This document shows, piece by piece, positions 1 to 8,614 of a stretch of DNA of 64,000 bases (position 1 is its first letter; every line of letters begins with the position of its first letter). The stretch is from contig NZ_CP045302.1 of assembly GCF_009363155.1 (NCBI RefSeq), positions 3,455,001 to 3,519,000 on the forward strand. The letters are read 5' to 3'. Source of the stretch: Azotobacter salinestris (GTDB lineage: Bacteria; Pseudomonadota; Gammaproteobacteria; Pseudomonadales; Pseudomonadaceae). The notes under the pieces were generated by a model that worked only from the letters and a program-made list of their open reading frames with translations, had not been told where the DNA came from and searched no databases. The position numbers were made by a program, and so were the translations under genes.

Positions 1-27
1 CAGATCGTCGCCGTGCCCGCTGCCTAG
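1..27 (+). CDS. 3' end of an upstream gene, possibly ribD
   Basis: The first eight codons read QIVAVPAA and end in TAG at 25-27. In pseudomonads ribD lies directly upstream of the riboflavin synthase gene, so this could be its C-terminus. Eight residues are too few to recognise a family, so the call rests on position only. Confidence 0.3.
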   Translation, partial: QIVAVPAA

Positions 28-117
28 CCTGTCCCTCGCCACACCAGCGGAGCCAGACGCCGGTGGCCTGCGGCGCGCGCCTTGTGGTAAAAAGCGCCTC
101 CGGGCCGCACGGCCCGA

Positions 118-268
118 CGTTCTCAGGGCGGGGTGGAATTCCCCACCGGCGGTGATGACGCCTGGCGTCCAGCCCGCGAGCGCTTGCCACGGGGCATCCC
201 GCGCAAGGTCAGCAGATCCGGTGCGATTCCGGAGCCGACGGTCAGAGTCCGGATGAGAGAGAGCGGGA
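118..268 (+). ncRNA. FMN riboswitch (RFN element)
   Basis: The conserved RFN blocks appear in order: AGGGCGGGGTGAAATTCCCC-like sequence near 125-145, the GGCGGTGATG core, AGCCCGCGAGCG near 170-182, GGTCAGCAGATCCGGTG near 207-224, ATTCCGGAGCCGACGGT near 226-242, and AGTCCGGATGAGAGAGAG near 246-264. The element sits about 120 bases upstream of the riboflavin synthase start. By family knowledge it binds FMN and lowers expression of the downstream riboflavin gene. The exact ends of the outer P1 stem are approximate. Confidence 0.95.
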
Positions 269-317
269 TGTTCCGCCACGCGCAGTTCGCGCGCGCGATC
301 CCTTTCGATCTGCATGC

Positions 318-336
318 CCTGTTTTTTCGAAACAGG
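318..336 (+). terminator. Hairpin in riboswitch expression platform
   Basis: CCTGTTT and AAACAGG form a 7-bp stem around a 5-base loop, between the FMN aptamer and the ribE ribosome-binding site. No run of T follows, so it may be an anti-terminator partner or a structure masking translation rather than a classical terminator. Confidence 0.35.
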
Positions 337-384
337 AGATCGTTCCATGCACCATTTTTCGCAGCGTTGCGCCAGGGGGACAGC

Positions 385-1044
385 ATGTTCACCGGCATAA
401 TCGAGGCCATCGGCACCGTCCGCGCACTCACCCCCAAGGGCGGCGACGTGCGCGTCTACGTCCACACCGGCAAGCTGGACCTGTCTGACGTCAAGCTCGG
501 CGACAGCATCGCCGTGAACGGCATCTGCCTGACCGCGGTGGAGCTGCCCGGCGACGGCTTCTGGGCCGACGTCAGCCGCGAGACCCTGGCACGCACCGCC
601 TTCATCGATCTCAAGGCCGGCAGCCGGGTCAACCTGGAGAAGGCCCTGACCCCGACCAGCCGCCTCGGCGGCCATCTGGTCAGCGGGCACGTCGACGGGG
701 TCGGCGAGGTCATCTCCCGCGAAGACAATGCCCGCGCCGTGCAGTTCCGCATCCGTGCACCGCGCGAGCTGGCCCGCTACATCGCCCTCAAGGGCTCGAT
801 CACCGTCGACGGTACCAGCCTGACGGTCAACGCGGTCAACGGCGCCGAATTCGAGCTGACCATCGTGCCCCATACCCTGGGCGAAACCATCATGGCCGAC
901 TACCAGCCGGGCCGGCAGGTGAATCTGGAGGTGGACCTCCTGGCACGCTACCTGGAGCGCCTGATGCTCGGCGACAAGGCCGCCGAGCCCAGCGCCTCCG
1001 GCCTCACCGCAAGCTTTCTGGCCGAGCACGGCTACCTGAAGTAA
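385..1044 (+). CDS. ribE: Riboflavin synthase, alpha subunit
   Basis: Converts two molecules of 6,7-dimethyl-8-ribityllumazine into riboflavin in the cytoplasm. The 219-residue product starts MFTGIIEAIG, the family's hallmark N-terminus, and carries the two homologous lumazine-binding halves: first near residues 1-95 with the NGICLTAV motif, second near 96-195 with GHVDGVGEV and the DGTSLTVN motif. The chosen ATG lies a few bases after CAGGGGGA, a good ribosome-binding site. The reading frame stays open upstream to 133, but that part overlaps the riboswitch. First gene of a ribE-ribBA-ribH-nusB-thiL-pgpA run, under FMN riboswitch control. The gene is also named ribC in some genomes. Confidence 0.97.
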   Translation: MFTGIIEAIGTVRALTPKGGDVRVYVHTGKLDLSDVKLGDSIAVNGICLTAVELPGDGFWADVSRETLARTAFIDLKAGSRVNLEKALTPTSRLGGHLVSGHVDGVGEVISREDNARAVQFRIRAPRELARYIALKGSITVDGTSLTVNAVNGAEFELTIVPHTLGETIMADYQPGRQVNLEVDLLARYLERLMLGDKAAEPSASGLTASFLAEHGYLK

Positions 1045-1059
1045 TCGAGGAGTGGCCTG

Positions 1060-2139
1060 ATGGCTCTCAACAGCATTGACGAACTGATCGAAGACATCCG
1101 CCAGGGCAAGATGGTCATCCTCATGGATGACGAGGATCGCGAGAACGAGGGTGATCTGATCATGGCCGCCGAATGCGTGCAGGCCGAGCATATCAACTTC
1201 ATGGCCAAGCACGCCCGCGGGCTGATCTGCATGCCGATGACCCGCGAGCGCTGCGAGACCCTCAAGCTGCCGCTGATGGCGCCGCGCAACGGCTCCGGCT
1301 TCGGCACCAAGTTCACCGTCTCCATCGAGGCGGCCGAAGGCGTCACCACCGGCATTTCCGCCGCCGACCGGGCACGCACCGTGCAGGTCGCCGCGGCGAA
1401 GGGCGCCAGGGCCGACGACATCGTCAGCCCCGGACACATCTTCCCGCTGATGGCCCAGCCGGGCGGCGTGCTGGCCCGCGCCGGCCACACCGAGGCGGCC
1501 TGCGACCTGGCGCGGATGGCCGGCTTCGAGCCTTCCGGGGTGATCTGCGAGATCATGAACGACGACGGCAGCATGGCGCGCCGTCCCGAACTGGAAATCT
1601 TCGCCGAGCAGCACGGCATCAAGATCGGCACCATCGCCGACCTGATCCACTACCGGCTGATCCATGAGCGCACCATCGAGCGCATCGCCGAGCAGGAGCT
1701 GGACAGCGAGCTGGGCCGCTTCCACCTGGTGACCTACCGCGACGCGGTGGAGGGCGACGTGCACATGGCGCTGATCATGGGCGAGATCCGCGCCGACGAG
1801 CCTGCCCTGGTGCGGGTGCACAACATGGACCCGCTGCGCGACCTGCTGATGGTCCGCCAGCCGGGGCGTTGGAGCCTGCGCGCGGCGATGGCCGAGGTGG
1901 CCCGGGCCGGCAGCGGCGTGGTGCTGCTGCTCGGCCATCCGCTGGACGCCAACGAGGTGCTGACCCTGCTGCGCGAGGGGACGCCCAAGTCGCCGAGCAC
2001 CTACAGCACCGTCGGCGCCGGCTCGCAGATCCTGCGCGACCTCGGCGTGCGCAAGATGCGCCTGATGAGCGCGCCGATGAAGTTCAACGCGATATCCGGG
2101 TTCGACCTGGAGGTTGTAGAATACCTGCCCGCCGAATGA
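1060..2139 (+). CDS. ribBA: 3,4-dihydroxy-2-butanone-4-phosphate synthase with degenerate GTP cyclohydrolase II domain
   Basis: Makes 3,4-dihydroxy-2-butanone 4-phosphate from ribulose 5-phosphate. The 359-residue protein has the DHBP synthase domain at about 1-205, with the acidic DDEDRENEGDL loop near residues 24-34 and the TGISAADRA motif. The C-terminal half resembles GTP cyclohydrolase II, but the zinc-cysteine stretch (HSECLTGD then CDC in true RibA) reads VHNMDPLRDL here and the cysteines are missing. It is therefore expected to be inactive as a cyclohydrolase; a complete RibA is encoded at 6216. Fifteen bases separate it from ribE and a GAGG ribosome-binding site precedes the ATG. Confidence 0.95.
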   Translation: MALNSIDELIEDIRQGKMVILMDDEDRENEGDLIMAAECVQAEHINFMAKHARGLICMPMTRERCETLKLPLMAPRNGSGFGTKFTVSIEAAEGVTTGISAADRARTVQVAAAKGARADDIVSPGHIFPLMAQPGGVLARAGHTEAACDLARMAGFEPSGVICEIMNDDGSMARRPELEIFAEQHGIKIGTIADLIHYRLIHERTIERIAEQELDSELGRFHLVTYRDAVEGDVHMALIMGEIRADEPALVRVHNMDPLRDLLMVRQPGRWSLRAAMAEVARAGSGVVLLLGHPLDANEVLTLLREGTPKSPSTYSTVGAGSQILRDLGVRKMRLMSAPMKFNAISGFDLEVVEYLPAE

Positions 2140-2271
2140 TCCCCACCGGAGCCGCCCGCCTTTCCCATGCCCTTGCCGGCAGGGGGCGGGCGGTTCCGTC
2201 TGGACGGTCGGGACCGACTGATTGCGGAGCCGCCTGTGGCGCTCCGGTTCTTTAACGAGACGAGATTCGCC

Positions 2272-2748
2272 ATGACCCTGAAGACCATCGAAGGTACCTT
2301 TACCGCCGCCAAGGGCCGCTATGCCCTGGTGGTCGGCCGCTTCAACAGCTTCGTCGTGGAAAGCCTGGTGCAGGGCGCCATCGATACCCTGGTGCGCCAT
2401 GGCGTCGACCAGAGCGAGCTGACCATCATTCGCGTGCCCGGCGCCTTCGAGATCCCGCTGGTGGCGCAGAAGGTCGCCCAGCGCGGCGAGTTCGACGCCA
2501 TCATCGCCCTCGGCGCGGTGATCCGCGGAGGTACCCCGCATTTCGAGTACGTCGCCGGCGAGTGCACCAAGGGCCTGGCCCAGGTGTCCCTGCAGTTCGG
2601 CGTGCCGGTCGCCTTCGGCGTCCTTACCGTCGACTCCATCGAGCAGGCCATCGAGCGCTCCGGCACCAAGGCCGGCAACAAGGGCGCCGAAGCGGCCCTG
2701 TCCGCCCTGGAAATGGTCAGCCTGATGGCGGCCCTGGAGGCCAAGTGA
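2272..2748 (+). CDS. ribH: 6,7-dimethyl-8-ribityllumazine synthase
   Basis: Condenses 5-amino-6-ribitylaminouracil with dihydroxybutanone phosphate to give the substrate of RibE. The 158-residue product shows the family motifs: VVGRFNSFV near the N-terminus, VPGAFEIPL in the middle, [14 protein letters not shown], and the catalytic His in that loop. The frame is open from 2167, but [10 protein letters not shown] at 2272 is the conserved start. A 130-base gap separates it from ribBA. Its stop overlaps the GTG start of nusB. Confidence 0.97.
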   Translation: MTLKTIEGTFTAAKGRYALVVGRFNSFVVESLVQGAIDTLVRHGVDQSELTIIRVPGAFEIPLVAQKVAQRGEFDAIIALGAVIRGGTPHFEYVAGECTKGLAQVSLQFGVPVAFGVLTVDSIEQAIERSGTKAGNKGAEAALSALEMVSLMAALEAK

Positions 2749-3233
2749 GCGCGAATCGCGACGACGGCCAGAGCGGGCAGGGCGCCAAGCCGGCCAAGGG
2801 CAAGATAGCCGCGCGCCGACAGGCGCGCGTCCTGGCCATGCAGGCGCTCTACCAGTGGCACGTGGCGGGGCAGCCGCTCAACGAGATCGAGGCGCAGTTT
2901 CGCGTCGACAACGATTTCAGCACGGTCGACGGTGCCTACTTCCACGAGATCCTGCACGGCGTGCCGCGTCAGAAGACCGAGATCGACGAGGCCTTCGCGC
3001 CGCTGCTCGATCGTCCGCTGGCGGAGGTCGACCCGGTGGAGCTGGCCATCCTGCGGCTCTCCACCTACGAGCTGAGCAACCGTCTCGACGTACCCTACCG
3101 GGTGGTGATCAACGAAGGCATCGAGTTGGCCAAGGTGTTCGGCGCCACCGACGGGCACAAGTTCGTCAACGGCGTGCTGGACAAGTTGGCACCGCGCCTG
3201 CGCGCGGCCGAAGTCCGCGGCGGCAAGCGCTGA
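2745..3233 (+). CDS. nusB: Transcription antitermination protein NusB
   Basis: RNA-binding factor that, with NusE/S10, assembles the antitermination complex on rRNA leader boxA sequences. The 162-residue product has a short basic N-terminal extension, then [20 protein letters not shown] and the all-helical NusB fold, ending in the conserved [26 protein letters not shown] block. The GTG at 2745 overlaps the ribH stop (GTGA), which fixes the start and implies translational coupling. Length is normal for pseudomonad NusB. Confidence 0.96.
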   Translation: MSANRDDGQSGQGAKPAKGKIAARRQARVLAMQALYQWHVAGQPLNEIEAQFRVDNDFSTVDGAYFHEILHGVPRQKTEIDEAFAPLLDRPLAEVDPVELAILRLSTYELSNRLDVPYRVVINEGIELAKVFGATDGHKFVNGVLDKLAPRLRAAEVRGGKR

Positions 3234-3243
3234 GCGGGCGCCG

Positions 3244-4209
3244 ATGGGCGAGTTCGAGCTGATCCGCCGCTACTTCGCCGCCGCCGCCTGTGCGCAGGCG
3301 ACGCCCGGCGTGGCCCTCGGCATCGGCGACGACTGCGCCCTGCTGGAGGTTCCCGCCGGCGAACAGTTGGCGATCTCCACCGATACCATGGTCGCCGGGG
3401 TGCATTTCCCCGATCCCTGCGATCCCTTCCTGCTCGGCCAGCGTGCGCTGGCCGCAGCTGCCAGCGATCTGGCGGCGATGGGCGCCACGCCCCTCGGCTT
3501 CACCCTCGCCCTGACCCTGCCGGCGGCCGATCTGGGGTGGCTGGCTTCCTTCGCCCGCGGTCTGGACTACAAGGCGCGCGAATGCGGTCTGGCGCTGATC
3601 GGCGGCGACACCACCCGCGGCTCCCTGTGCATCACCCTGACGGTGTTCGGCCGGGTGCCGGCCGGCCTGGCACTGCGCCGGGACGGTGCGCGGCCCGGCG
3701 ACCTGCTCTGCGTCGGCGGTCCGCTCGGCGATGCCGCCGGCGCGCTGGAATTGGTGCTCGACCGGCGCCAGGCTCCCGTCGAGATCGCCAGTCCCCTGCT
3801 CGCGCGCTACTGGTCGCCGCGGCCGCAGCTATCCCTGGGGCTGGCGCTGCGCGGTCGGGCGAGCGCGGCGCTGGACATCTCCGATGGCCTGCTCGCCGAC
3901 TGCGGGCACATTGCCGCGGCGTCCGGCGTGGCAATGTGCATCGAGCGCCGCCGCGTGCCGCTGTCGATGCCATTGCGCAGCCTGCTCGGCGAGGCGGTGG
4001 CGCTGGCCTGCGCCCTCGGCGGCGGCGACGACTACGTGCTGGCCTTCGCCCTGCCGCCGCGTTTCCTCGCCGCCCTGCAGGCCGACTGGCCGCTGCAGGT
4101 GATCGGCCGGGTCGAGGCCGGCTCGGGCGTACGCCTGCTGGACGACACCGGCCGCGAGGTCGAGCCGCCGGCCGGAGGTTATCAACATTTTGGGAGTCCG
4201 CGTGACTGA
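3244..4209 (+). CDS. thiL: Thiamine-monophosphate kinase
   Basis: Phosphorylates thiamine monophosphate to the active cofactor thiamine diphosphate. The 321-residue protein has the AIR-synthase/ThiL two-domain fold. The nucleotide-binding GIGDDCALL motif lies near residues 25-33, STDTMVAGVHF near 44-54, and GGDTTRG near 119-125. It begins with the typical MGEFELIRRYF. It sits 10 bases after nusB, and its last eight bases overlap the start of pgpA. Confidence 0.96.
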   Translation: MGEFELIRRYFAAAACAQATPGVALGIGDDCALLEVPAGEQLAISTDTMVAGVHFPDPCDPFLLGQRALAAAASDLAAMGATPLGFTLALTLPAADLGWLASFARGLDYKARECGLALIGGDTTRGSLCITLTVFGRVPAGLALRRDGARPGDLLCVGGPLGDAAGALELVLDRRQAPVEIASPLLARYWSPRPQLSLGLALRGRASAALDISDGLLADCGHIAAASGVAMCIERRRVPLSMPLRSLLGEAVALACALGGGDDYVLAFALPPRFLAALQADWPLQVIGRVEAGSGVRLLDDTGREVEPPAGGYQHFGSPRD

Positions 4210-4693
4210 ATCCGTGCGCGTGCCGCCGTCGGTGTGGCGCAATCCCTGGCACTTCCTGGCCTTCGGCTTCGGCTCCGGGACACTGCCGAAGGCCCCCGGT
4301 ACCTGGGGCTCGCTGGTCGCGCTGCCATTCGTGCCGCTCTGGCAGACGCTGCCGGACTGGGGCTACTGGCTGCTGCTCGGGCTGACCATGCTGTTCGGCT
4401 TCTGGCTGTGCGGCAAGGTCGCCGCGGACCTCAGGGTGCATGATCACGAGGGTATCGTCTGGGACGAGATGGTCGGCATGTGGATCACCCTCTGGCTGGT
4501 GCCGGAAGGCTGGCAGTGGCTGCTGCTGGGCTTTGCGATGTTCCGGGTGATGGACATCCTCAAGCCCTGGCCGATCCACTGGATCGACCGCCACGTGCAC
4601 GGCGGCGTCGGCATCATGCTGGACGACGTGCTGGCCGGGGTTTTCGCCTGGTTGGCGATGCAACTGCTCGTCTGGGGGCTGGCCTGGTTATGA
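4202..4693 (+). CDS. pgpA: Phosphatidylglycerophosphatase A
   Basis: Removes the terminal phosphate of phosphatidylglycerophosphate in the inner membrane. The roughly 163-residue protein carries the PgpA signature GSGTLPKAPGTWGSL and the acidic HDHEGIVWDEMVGMW segment, with several hydrophobic membrane helices. I chose the GTG at 4202, five bases after GGGAG, over the in-frame TTG at 4190. It overlaps thiL by eight bases and the next gene by an ATGA junction. Confidence 0.93.
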   Translation: MTESVRVPPSVWRNPWHFLAFGFGSGTLPKAPGTWGSLVALPFVPLWQTLPDWGYWLLLGLTMLFGFWLCGKVAADLRVHDHEGIVWDEMVGMWITLWLVPEGWQWLLLGFAMFRVMDILKPWPIHWIDRHVHGGVGIMLDDVLAGVFAWLAMQLLVWGLAWL

Positions 4694-5439
4694 GGCTGGC
4701 CTGGCTGAAGCTGGTGTTGTGCTGCTGCCTGCTGAGCGTCACCTCTGCACGGGCGGAGGAGGCGTCGTTGGCCGGGGTAGGGCAGAGCGAGGAAATCCTG
4801 CTGGTCGGCGTCGAGCGCAAGGGGCATACCGGCGCCGATGCCAGCGGCCTGGTCTGGGAAGTTTTGCGCCTGGTCTTCGAACCGGCCGGATTGCGGGTGC
4901 GCACCAGTACCGTGCCCTATACCAGGGCGGTCGGCCTGGTCGCCCGCGGCGACGCCGACGCCTGGGTCGGCGCCTATCCAGAGGAAACCACGGGGGCGCT
5001 GTTTCCCAGGTGGCACTATGCTGCCGAGGTGATCGGCGCGCTTGGCCTGGCCGAGGCGCCGGCACCACGCCTGCAGGATCTGGGCAAGTTCCGCCTGGCC
5101 TGGATGCGCGGCTATGCCTTCGACAAGTACCTGCCGCAGCTGCGCCGCTACCAGGAGATCCAGCGTTACAACGGCGCACTGGCGATGCTCCGGCTCGGCC
5201 ATGCCGATTACCTGATCGCCGCCCGGGCCGAACTCGAGGGCGTGCTCACCTGGGCAGAGACGCCCGACGCCTACCGCATCACCGACCTGACCCTGCTGCC
5301 CCTGTACCCTGGCTTCGCCGATACGCCGCGCGGGCGCGAACTGGCCACGCTGTACGACCGGCGCATGGCCGAGCTGGTGCGCTCCGGCGAACTGCGGCCG
5401 ATCTTCGCCCGCTGGCAACAGCCTTATCCATTCGATTGA
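4690..5439 (+). CDS. Periplasmic substrate-binding-like protein (SBP family 3 type)
   Basis: A 249-residue protein with a clear signal peptide (MRLAWLKLVLCCCLLSVTSARA) and the fold pattern of small periplasmic amino-acid-type binding proteins, for example GLVWEVLRLVFEPAGLRVRTSTVPY then GDADAWVGAYPEE. No permease or ATPase gene is adjacent, so it may be a stand-alone sensor or ligand scavenger rather than a transporter subunit. ATG overlaps the pgpA stop (ATGA), so it is co-transcribed with the riboflavin run. I recall a homolog in the same position in P. aeruginosa (hypothetical protein). The ligand is unknown. Confidence 0.8.
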   Translation: MRLAWLKLVLCCCLLSVTSARAEEASLAGVGQSEEILLVGVERKGHTGADASGLVWEVLRLVFEPAGLRVRTSTVPYTRAVGLVARGDADAWVGAYPEETTGALFPRWHYAAEVIGALGLAEAPAPRLQDLGKFRLAWMRGYAFDKYLPQLRRYQEIQRYNGALAMLRLGHADYLIAARAELEGVLTWAETPDAYRITDLTLLPLYPGFADTPRGRELATLYDRRMAELVRSGELRPIFARWQQPYPFD

Positions 5440-5457
5440 AGCTTTCCGGAGGCAGGG

Positions 5458-6117
5458 ATGCTGAGTTTTCGCTGGTTCACCGCCGTGCTGCCGCTGGCTT
5501 TGGCCCTGGCCGCCGGCCTGGCGGCTGCAGCCGAGGTCCGGGTGGTGGGGCTGTTTCCCGGTGCCGCGGTGATCAACCTGGAAGGCCGTCGCCAGATTCT
5601 CAGGATCGGCCAGGAGGGGCCCGGCGGCGTACGGCTGCTGGAAGCCGACAGCCGCGGCGCACTGTTGCAGGTGGATGGCGTGGCACGCCGCTACGAGCTG
5701 ACCCGTGACTATGGCGCGGGTGAGGGTTTCGCGCCGCCGGGCAGGGCCTCCCTCGGCATCGCCCGTGGCGAGGGCGGCCACTACTGGGTCGCCGGCTCCA
5801 TCGGCGGGCAGCCGGTGCAGTTCCTGGTGGACACCGGGGCGACCACGGTGGCGCTCAGCGAGAGCCAGGCCCGGCGCCTGGGCATCGACTATCGCAGAGG
5901 CGGGCGGCCAGTACGGGTGAGCACCGCCAACGGCATCGCCCAGGGCTGGCAGGTCAAGCTGGAGCGGGTCAAGGTCGGTGCCCTGGAAGTGCTCGGCGTC
6001 GAGTCGGTGGTCCTGCAGGGCGACTCGCCGGGCACCGCCCTGCTCGGCATGAGTTTCCTGAACCGCGTGCGCTGGCGGGAAGAGCAGGGGATGCTGATGC
6101 TGGAGTCGAAGCTGTAG
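5458..6117 (+). CDS. Retropepsin-like aspartic protease (clan AA, TIGR02281 type)
   Basis: A 219-residue protein with an N-terminal signal or anchor (LPLALALAAGLAAAAEV) and one retropepsin-type active site, FLVDTGATTVALSESQARRLGI, near residues 121-142. One motif per chain implies a dimeric protease, as in retroviral proteases. A flap-like stretch with VRVSTANGIAQGW follows. It starts 18 bases after the binding protein, with GGAGGCAGGG as ribosome-binding site, and is likely part of the same transcript. Its substrate is not known; a periplasmic role is inferred from the leader. Confidence 0.8.
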   Translation: MLSFRWFTAVLPLALALAAGLAAAAEVRVVGLFPGAAVINLEGRRQILRIGQEGPGGVRLLEADSRGALLQVDGVARRYELTRDYGAGEGFAPPGRASLGIARGEGGHYWVAGSIGGQPVQFLVDTGATTVALSESQARRLGIDYRRGGRPVRVSTANGIAQGWQVKLERVKVGALEVLGVESVVLQGDSPGTALLGMSFLNRVRWREEQGMLMLESKL

Positions 6118-6174
6118 CGACGGCGCTTCCGGTCGGTCATCGGCAATTCCGGCTGCGCCGCCGGGCGGCGTGGC

Positions 6175-6183
6175 TGTTACAAT
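6175..6183 (+). promoter_or_regulatory. Possible extended -10 promoter of ribA
   Basis: TGTTACAAT fits an extended -10 (TGnTAnAAT) about 33 bases before the ribA GTG. No good -35 is visible upstream, which an extended -10 can tolerate. Confidence 0.4.
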
Positions 6184-6215
6184 GACCGCTTGCCGCATCT
6201 TTCAGGAGTCTTCCG

Positions 6216-6842
6216 GTGTCCGTCGTCTTCGTCGCCGCATCCAAGCTGCCCACGCCGTTCGGCGTCTTCACCATGCATGGCTTTCTCGACGAAGCCACCG
6301 GCAAGGAGCATGTGGCTCTCACCCTGGGCAGGGTGGACGACGGCGCACCTGTGCTCGGCCGCCTGCATTCCGAGTGCCTGACCGGCGATGCGCTGTTCAG
6401 CCTGCGCTGCGACTGCGGCTTTCAGCTGGAAGCGGCGCTGCGCGCCATCGCCGCCGAGGGCCGCGGCGTGCTGCTCTACCTGCGTCAGGAAGGACGCGGC
6501 ATCGGCCTGCTGAACAAGATCCGCGCCTACAAGCTGCAGGATGCCGGGGCCGATACCGTCGAGGCCAACGAGCGCCTGGGCTTTCGCGCCGACCAGCGCG
6601 ACTACGGGATCTGCAAGCCGATGCTCGAGCACCTGGGCATCGCCGCGATCAAGCTGATGACCAACAACCCCCGCAAGGTCAAGGCGCTGGAGGGGGCTGG
6701 CATCCAGGTGACCGAGCGGGTGCCACTGCAGACCGGGCTCAATCCGCACAACCAGAAATACCTGGCCACCAAGGCCGGCAAGCTCGGCCATCTGCTCGGC
6801 AGCCTGCATCAGGGCGAGGTGGAGACTCCGGCCGAGAGCTGA
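6216..6842 (+). CDS. ribA: GTP cyclohydrolase II
   Basis: Catalyses the first committed step of riboflavin synthesis, opening GTP to the diaminopyrimidine. The 208-residue product has all three zinc ligands, Cys54, Cys65 and Cys67, in [18 protein letters not shown], and the catalytic [14 protein letters not shown] loop near 90-103. GTG is the start, eight bases after AGGAG. This stand-alone enzyme supplies the activity that the RibA-like half of RibBA lacks. It is followed two bases later by a small membrane-protein gene. Confidence 0.97.
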   Translation: MSVVFVAASKLPTPFGVFTMHGFLDEATGKEHVALTLGRVDDGAPVLGRLHSECLTGDALFSLRCDCGFQLEAALRAIAAEGRGVLLYLRQEGRGIGLLNKIRAYKLQDAGADTVEANERLGFRADQRDYGICKPMLEHLGIAAIKLMTNNPRKVKALEGAGIQVTERVPLQTGLNPHNQKYLATKAGKLGHLLGSLHQGEVETPAES

Positions 6843-6843
6843 G

Positions 6844-7284
6844 ATGGAGCACGCCGCGCCGCCCGATGCCCGCCGCCGCTGGCGTGTACGCCTGTCGCTG
6901 AGCTGGTGGCTCCAGCCGGGGTTGTACCTGCTGCCGGCACTGTTGCTCGGCGTATCGCGCGGATCGTTCGGCACTCCGCCGGTACAGCTGGGCCTGCCCC
7001 TGTTCGGCCTTGGCCTGCTCTCGCTGTTCGTCAGCCTGGCGCTGTTCCGCACCTACAAGCATGCCCTGATCGCGACCGGAAACGCCCTCGGCAGTGCCGC
7101 CGAGCCGGATGCCTGGACGCGCCTGGCGGCCTGCCGGCGGCGCGCGCTGCTCGCGGCCGGGCTGCCGGCCTGGATCGGCGCACTGGGGTTGTGGTTCGGC
7201 CTGGAGGGCATCGCGGTACTGCTGCTGTGCGCTGCCAGCCTGACCCTGTGGCTGCTCTACCGCCTGCCCCGGCAGCTGGCCTGA
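6844..7284 (+). CDS. Small inner-membrane protein of unknown function
   Basis: The 146-residue product has four hydrophobic stretches (near 22-38, 47-67, 98-115 and 117-136) separated by short Arg-rich loops, so it is probably a four-helix inner-membrane protein. I do not recognise a family. It starts right after ribA and its stop overlaps the start of the BtuF-like gene, so the three are likely co-expressed. A similar conserved hypothetical is, as I recall, in this position in other pseudomonads. Confidence 0.75.
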   Translation: MEHAAPPDARRRWRVRLSLSWWLQPGLYLLPALLLGVSRGSFGTPPVQLGLPLFGLGLLSLFVSLALFRTYKHALIATGNALGSAAEPDAWTRLAACRRRALLAAGLPAWIGALGLWFGLEGIAVLLLCAASLTLWLLYRLPRQLA

Positions 7285-8078
7285 TGCGCCTCTGGCCTGT
7301 CTTGCTGCTGTGTCTCGCCCTGCCTCTGGCGGCGGCCGAGCGGGTGGTCAGCCTGGCGCCGTCGCTCACCGAATTGATGCTGGAGCTGGATGCCGGCGAC
7401 CGTCTGGTCGGTGTGCTCGACGGCGGCGAGCGGCCGGCGGCAGTGGCCGGGCTGCCATCGCTGGGGCGCTGGGGACGGCTGGAAATGGAAACCCTGCTCG
7501 CCCTGCGTCCGGACCTGATCCTGCTCTGGCCGGACAGCATCGGCGCGGCTCAGCGCGAACAGTTGCGCAGTTTCGGCATTCCCCTGTTCGAGGCGCAGCC
7601 CCGACGCCTGGAGGACATCGCCGTGCAGCTCGAGGCACTCGGCGCCCAGGTCGGGCGTGCCGAGCGGGGACGTGAGCTGGCCGCGCAACTGCGTGGGCAG
7701 CTCGACGAGCTGCGTCGCCAGTATCGCCGCGAGGTGCCGCTGCGGGTCTTCTATCAGGTCTGGGACCGGCCACTGTACAGCATCGGCGGACCGCAGATCA
7801 TCGGCGATGCCCTGCAGGTCTGCGGCGCGGTGAACGTCTTCGCCGACCTCGACCTGCCCGCCCCGCAGCTTTCCCTGGAGGCGGTGCTGGCACGCGATCC
7901 CGAGGTGATCCTGGTCAGTCAGCCCGAGCAGCGCGACGCCTGGCAGGCCTGGCCGCAGCTGGAGGCGGTGCAGCGTGGGCAAATCTGGGCCGTACCCGAT
8001 CGCGGCCTCGAACGGCCCAGCCTGCAGATGCTGGAGGCCACCCGCCAGCTGTGCGAGCTGCTGCGTCGGGCCCGTTAG
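7284..8078 (+). CDS. BtuF-like periplasmic cobalamin/metal-chelate binding protein
   Basis: A 264-residue periplasmic binding protein of the helical-backbone (cluster A-II) class. It has a signal peptide (LLLCLALPLAAA), then RVVSLAPSLTELMLELDAGDRLVGV, ALRPDLILLW, and YSIGGPQIIGDALQVCGAVNVFAD, all typical of BtuF/FecB-type proteins that deliver vitamin B12 or siderophores to an ABC importer. No BtuC/BtuD genes are nearby. ATG overlaps the previous stop (TGATG). Its 3' end overlaps the convergent next gene by four bases. Ligand identity is inferred. Confidence 0.82.
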   Translation: MRLWPVLLLCLALPLAAAERVVSLAPSLTELMLELDAGDRLVGVLDGGERPAAVAGLPSLGRWGRLEMETLLALRPDLILLWPDSIGAAQREQLRSFGIPLFEAQPRRLEDIAVQLEALGAQVGRAERGRELAAQLRGQLDELRRQYRREVPLRVFYQVWDRPLYSIGGPQIIGDALQVCGAVNVFADLDLPAPQLSLEAVLARDPEVILVSQPEQRDAWQAWPQLEAVQRGQIWAVPDRGLERPSLQMLEATRQLCELLRRAR

Positions 8079-8473
8079 CTGAGCGCGGCGATCAGCTCGT
8101 CCTTGCGCATCCGCGAGCGGCCCCGTATGCCCTGTTCGGCGGCGCGCTCGAGCAGGTCGGCGCGGGTCATGGCGCTCAGCGAGGTGCTGCCCGACTGCTC
8201 GCGGGCACTGGCGGAGCCGCGGTTGGGCGACTGTCCGCGGCGGCTCGCCGCGGCGCGCCGTGCCGAGTCCTTGCGGTCGGCGCGCTTGGCGGTTTCGCTC
8301 TTGCGCCGCCCGGAGCCGCTCTTCTCGCCGCCGCCGGATTGCTTGTTGACGGTGGCCCAGGCGCGGGCTTCCGCCTCCTCTTCGGGAACGCCGCGGGCCT
8401 CGTAGCTTTCCTCGATATGTGCGGCCTTGCGCTTCTGCTTGTCGGTGTAGCTGGACTTGTCACCTTGGGGCAT
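8075..8473 (-). CDS. Rho-N/SAP-like small basic protein
   Basis: A 132-residue, highly charged protein. The N-terminal part MPQGDKSSYTDKQKRKAAHIEESYEARGVPEEEAEARAWATVNK-like region matches the short ChaB/plasmid-stabilization-type domain seen in pseudomonads. A low-complexity Ser/Arg/Lys linker follows. The C-terminus, MTRADLLERAAEQGIRGRSRMRKDELIAAL, is a Rho-termination-factor N-terminal (SAP-like) helix-extension-helix, usually nucleic-acid binding. It converges on the BtuF-like gene. Function is unknown; such genes are often stress-induced. Confidence 0.78.
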   Translation of the reverse strand: MPQGDKSSYTDKQKRKAAHIEESYEARGVPEEEAEARAWATVNKQSGGGEKSGSGRRKSETAKRADRKDSARRAAASRRGQSPNRGSASAREQSGSTSLSAMTRADLLERAAEQGIRGRSRMRKDELIAALS

Positions 8474-8614
8474 GACGGCTCTCCTGTGACGATGGATTAC
8501 AGATGTTTCGACTGGCTCGTGGCGAAAGGTTTCCTTGCTCGCCAAGGACGATCGGCAATCGGTAATCGGGATAGTCTTGATGGACTGGCAGGTCGGTGAC
8601 TGGGAGGAAAGCCC

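Noticed and set aside
133-384. N-terminal extension of riboflavin synthase from 133
   Set aside because: It is the FMN riboswitch read as protein; MFTGIIEAIG at 385 is the family start.
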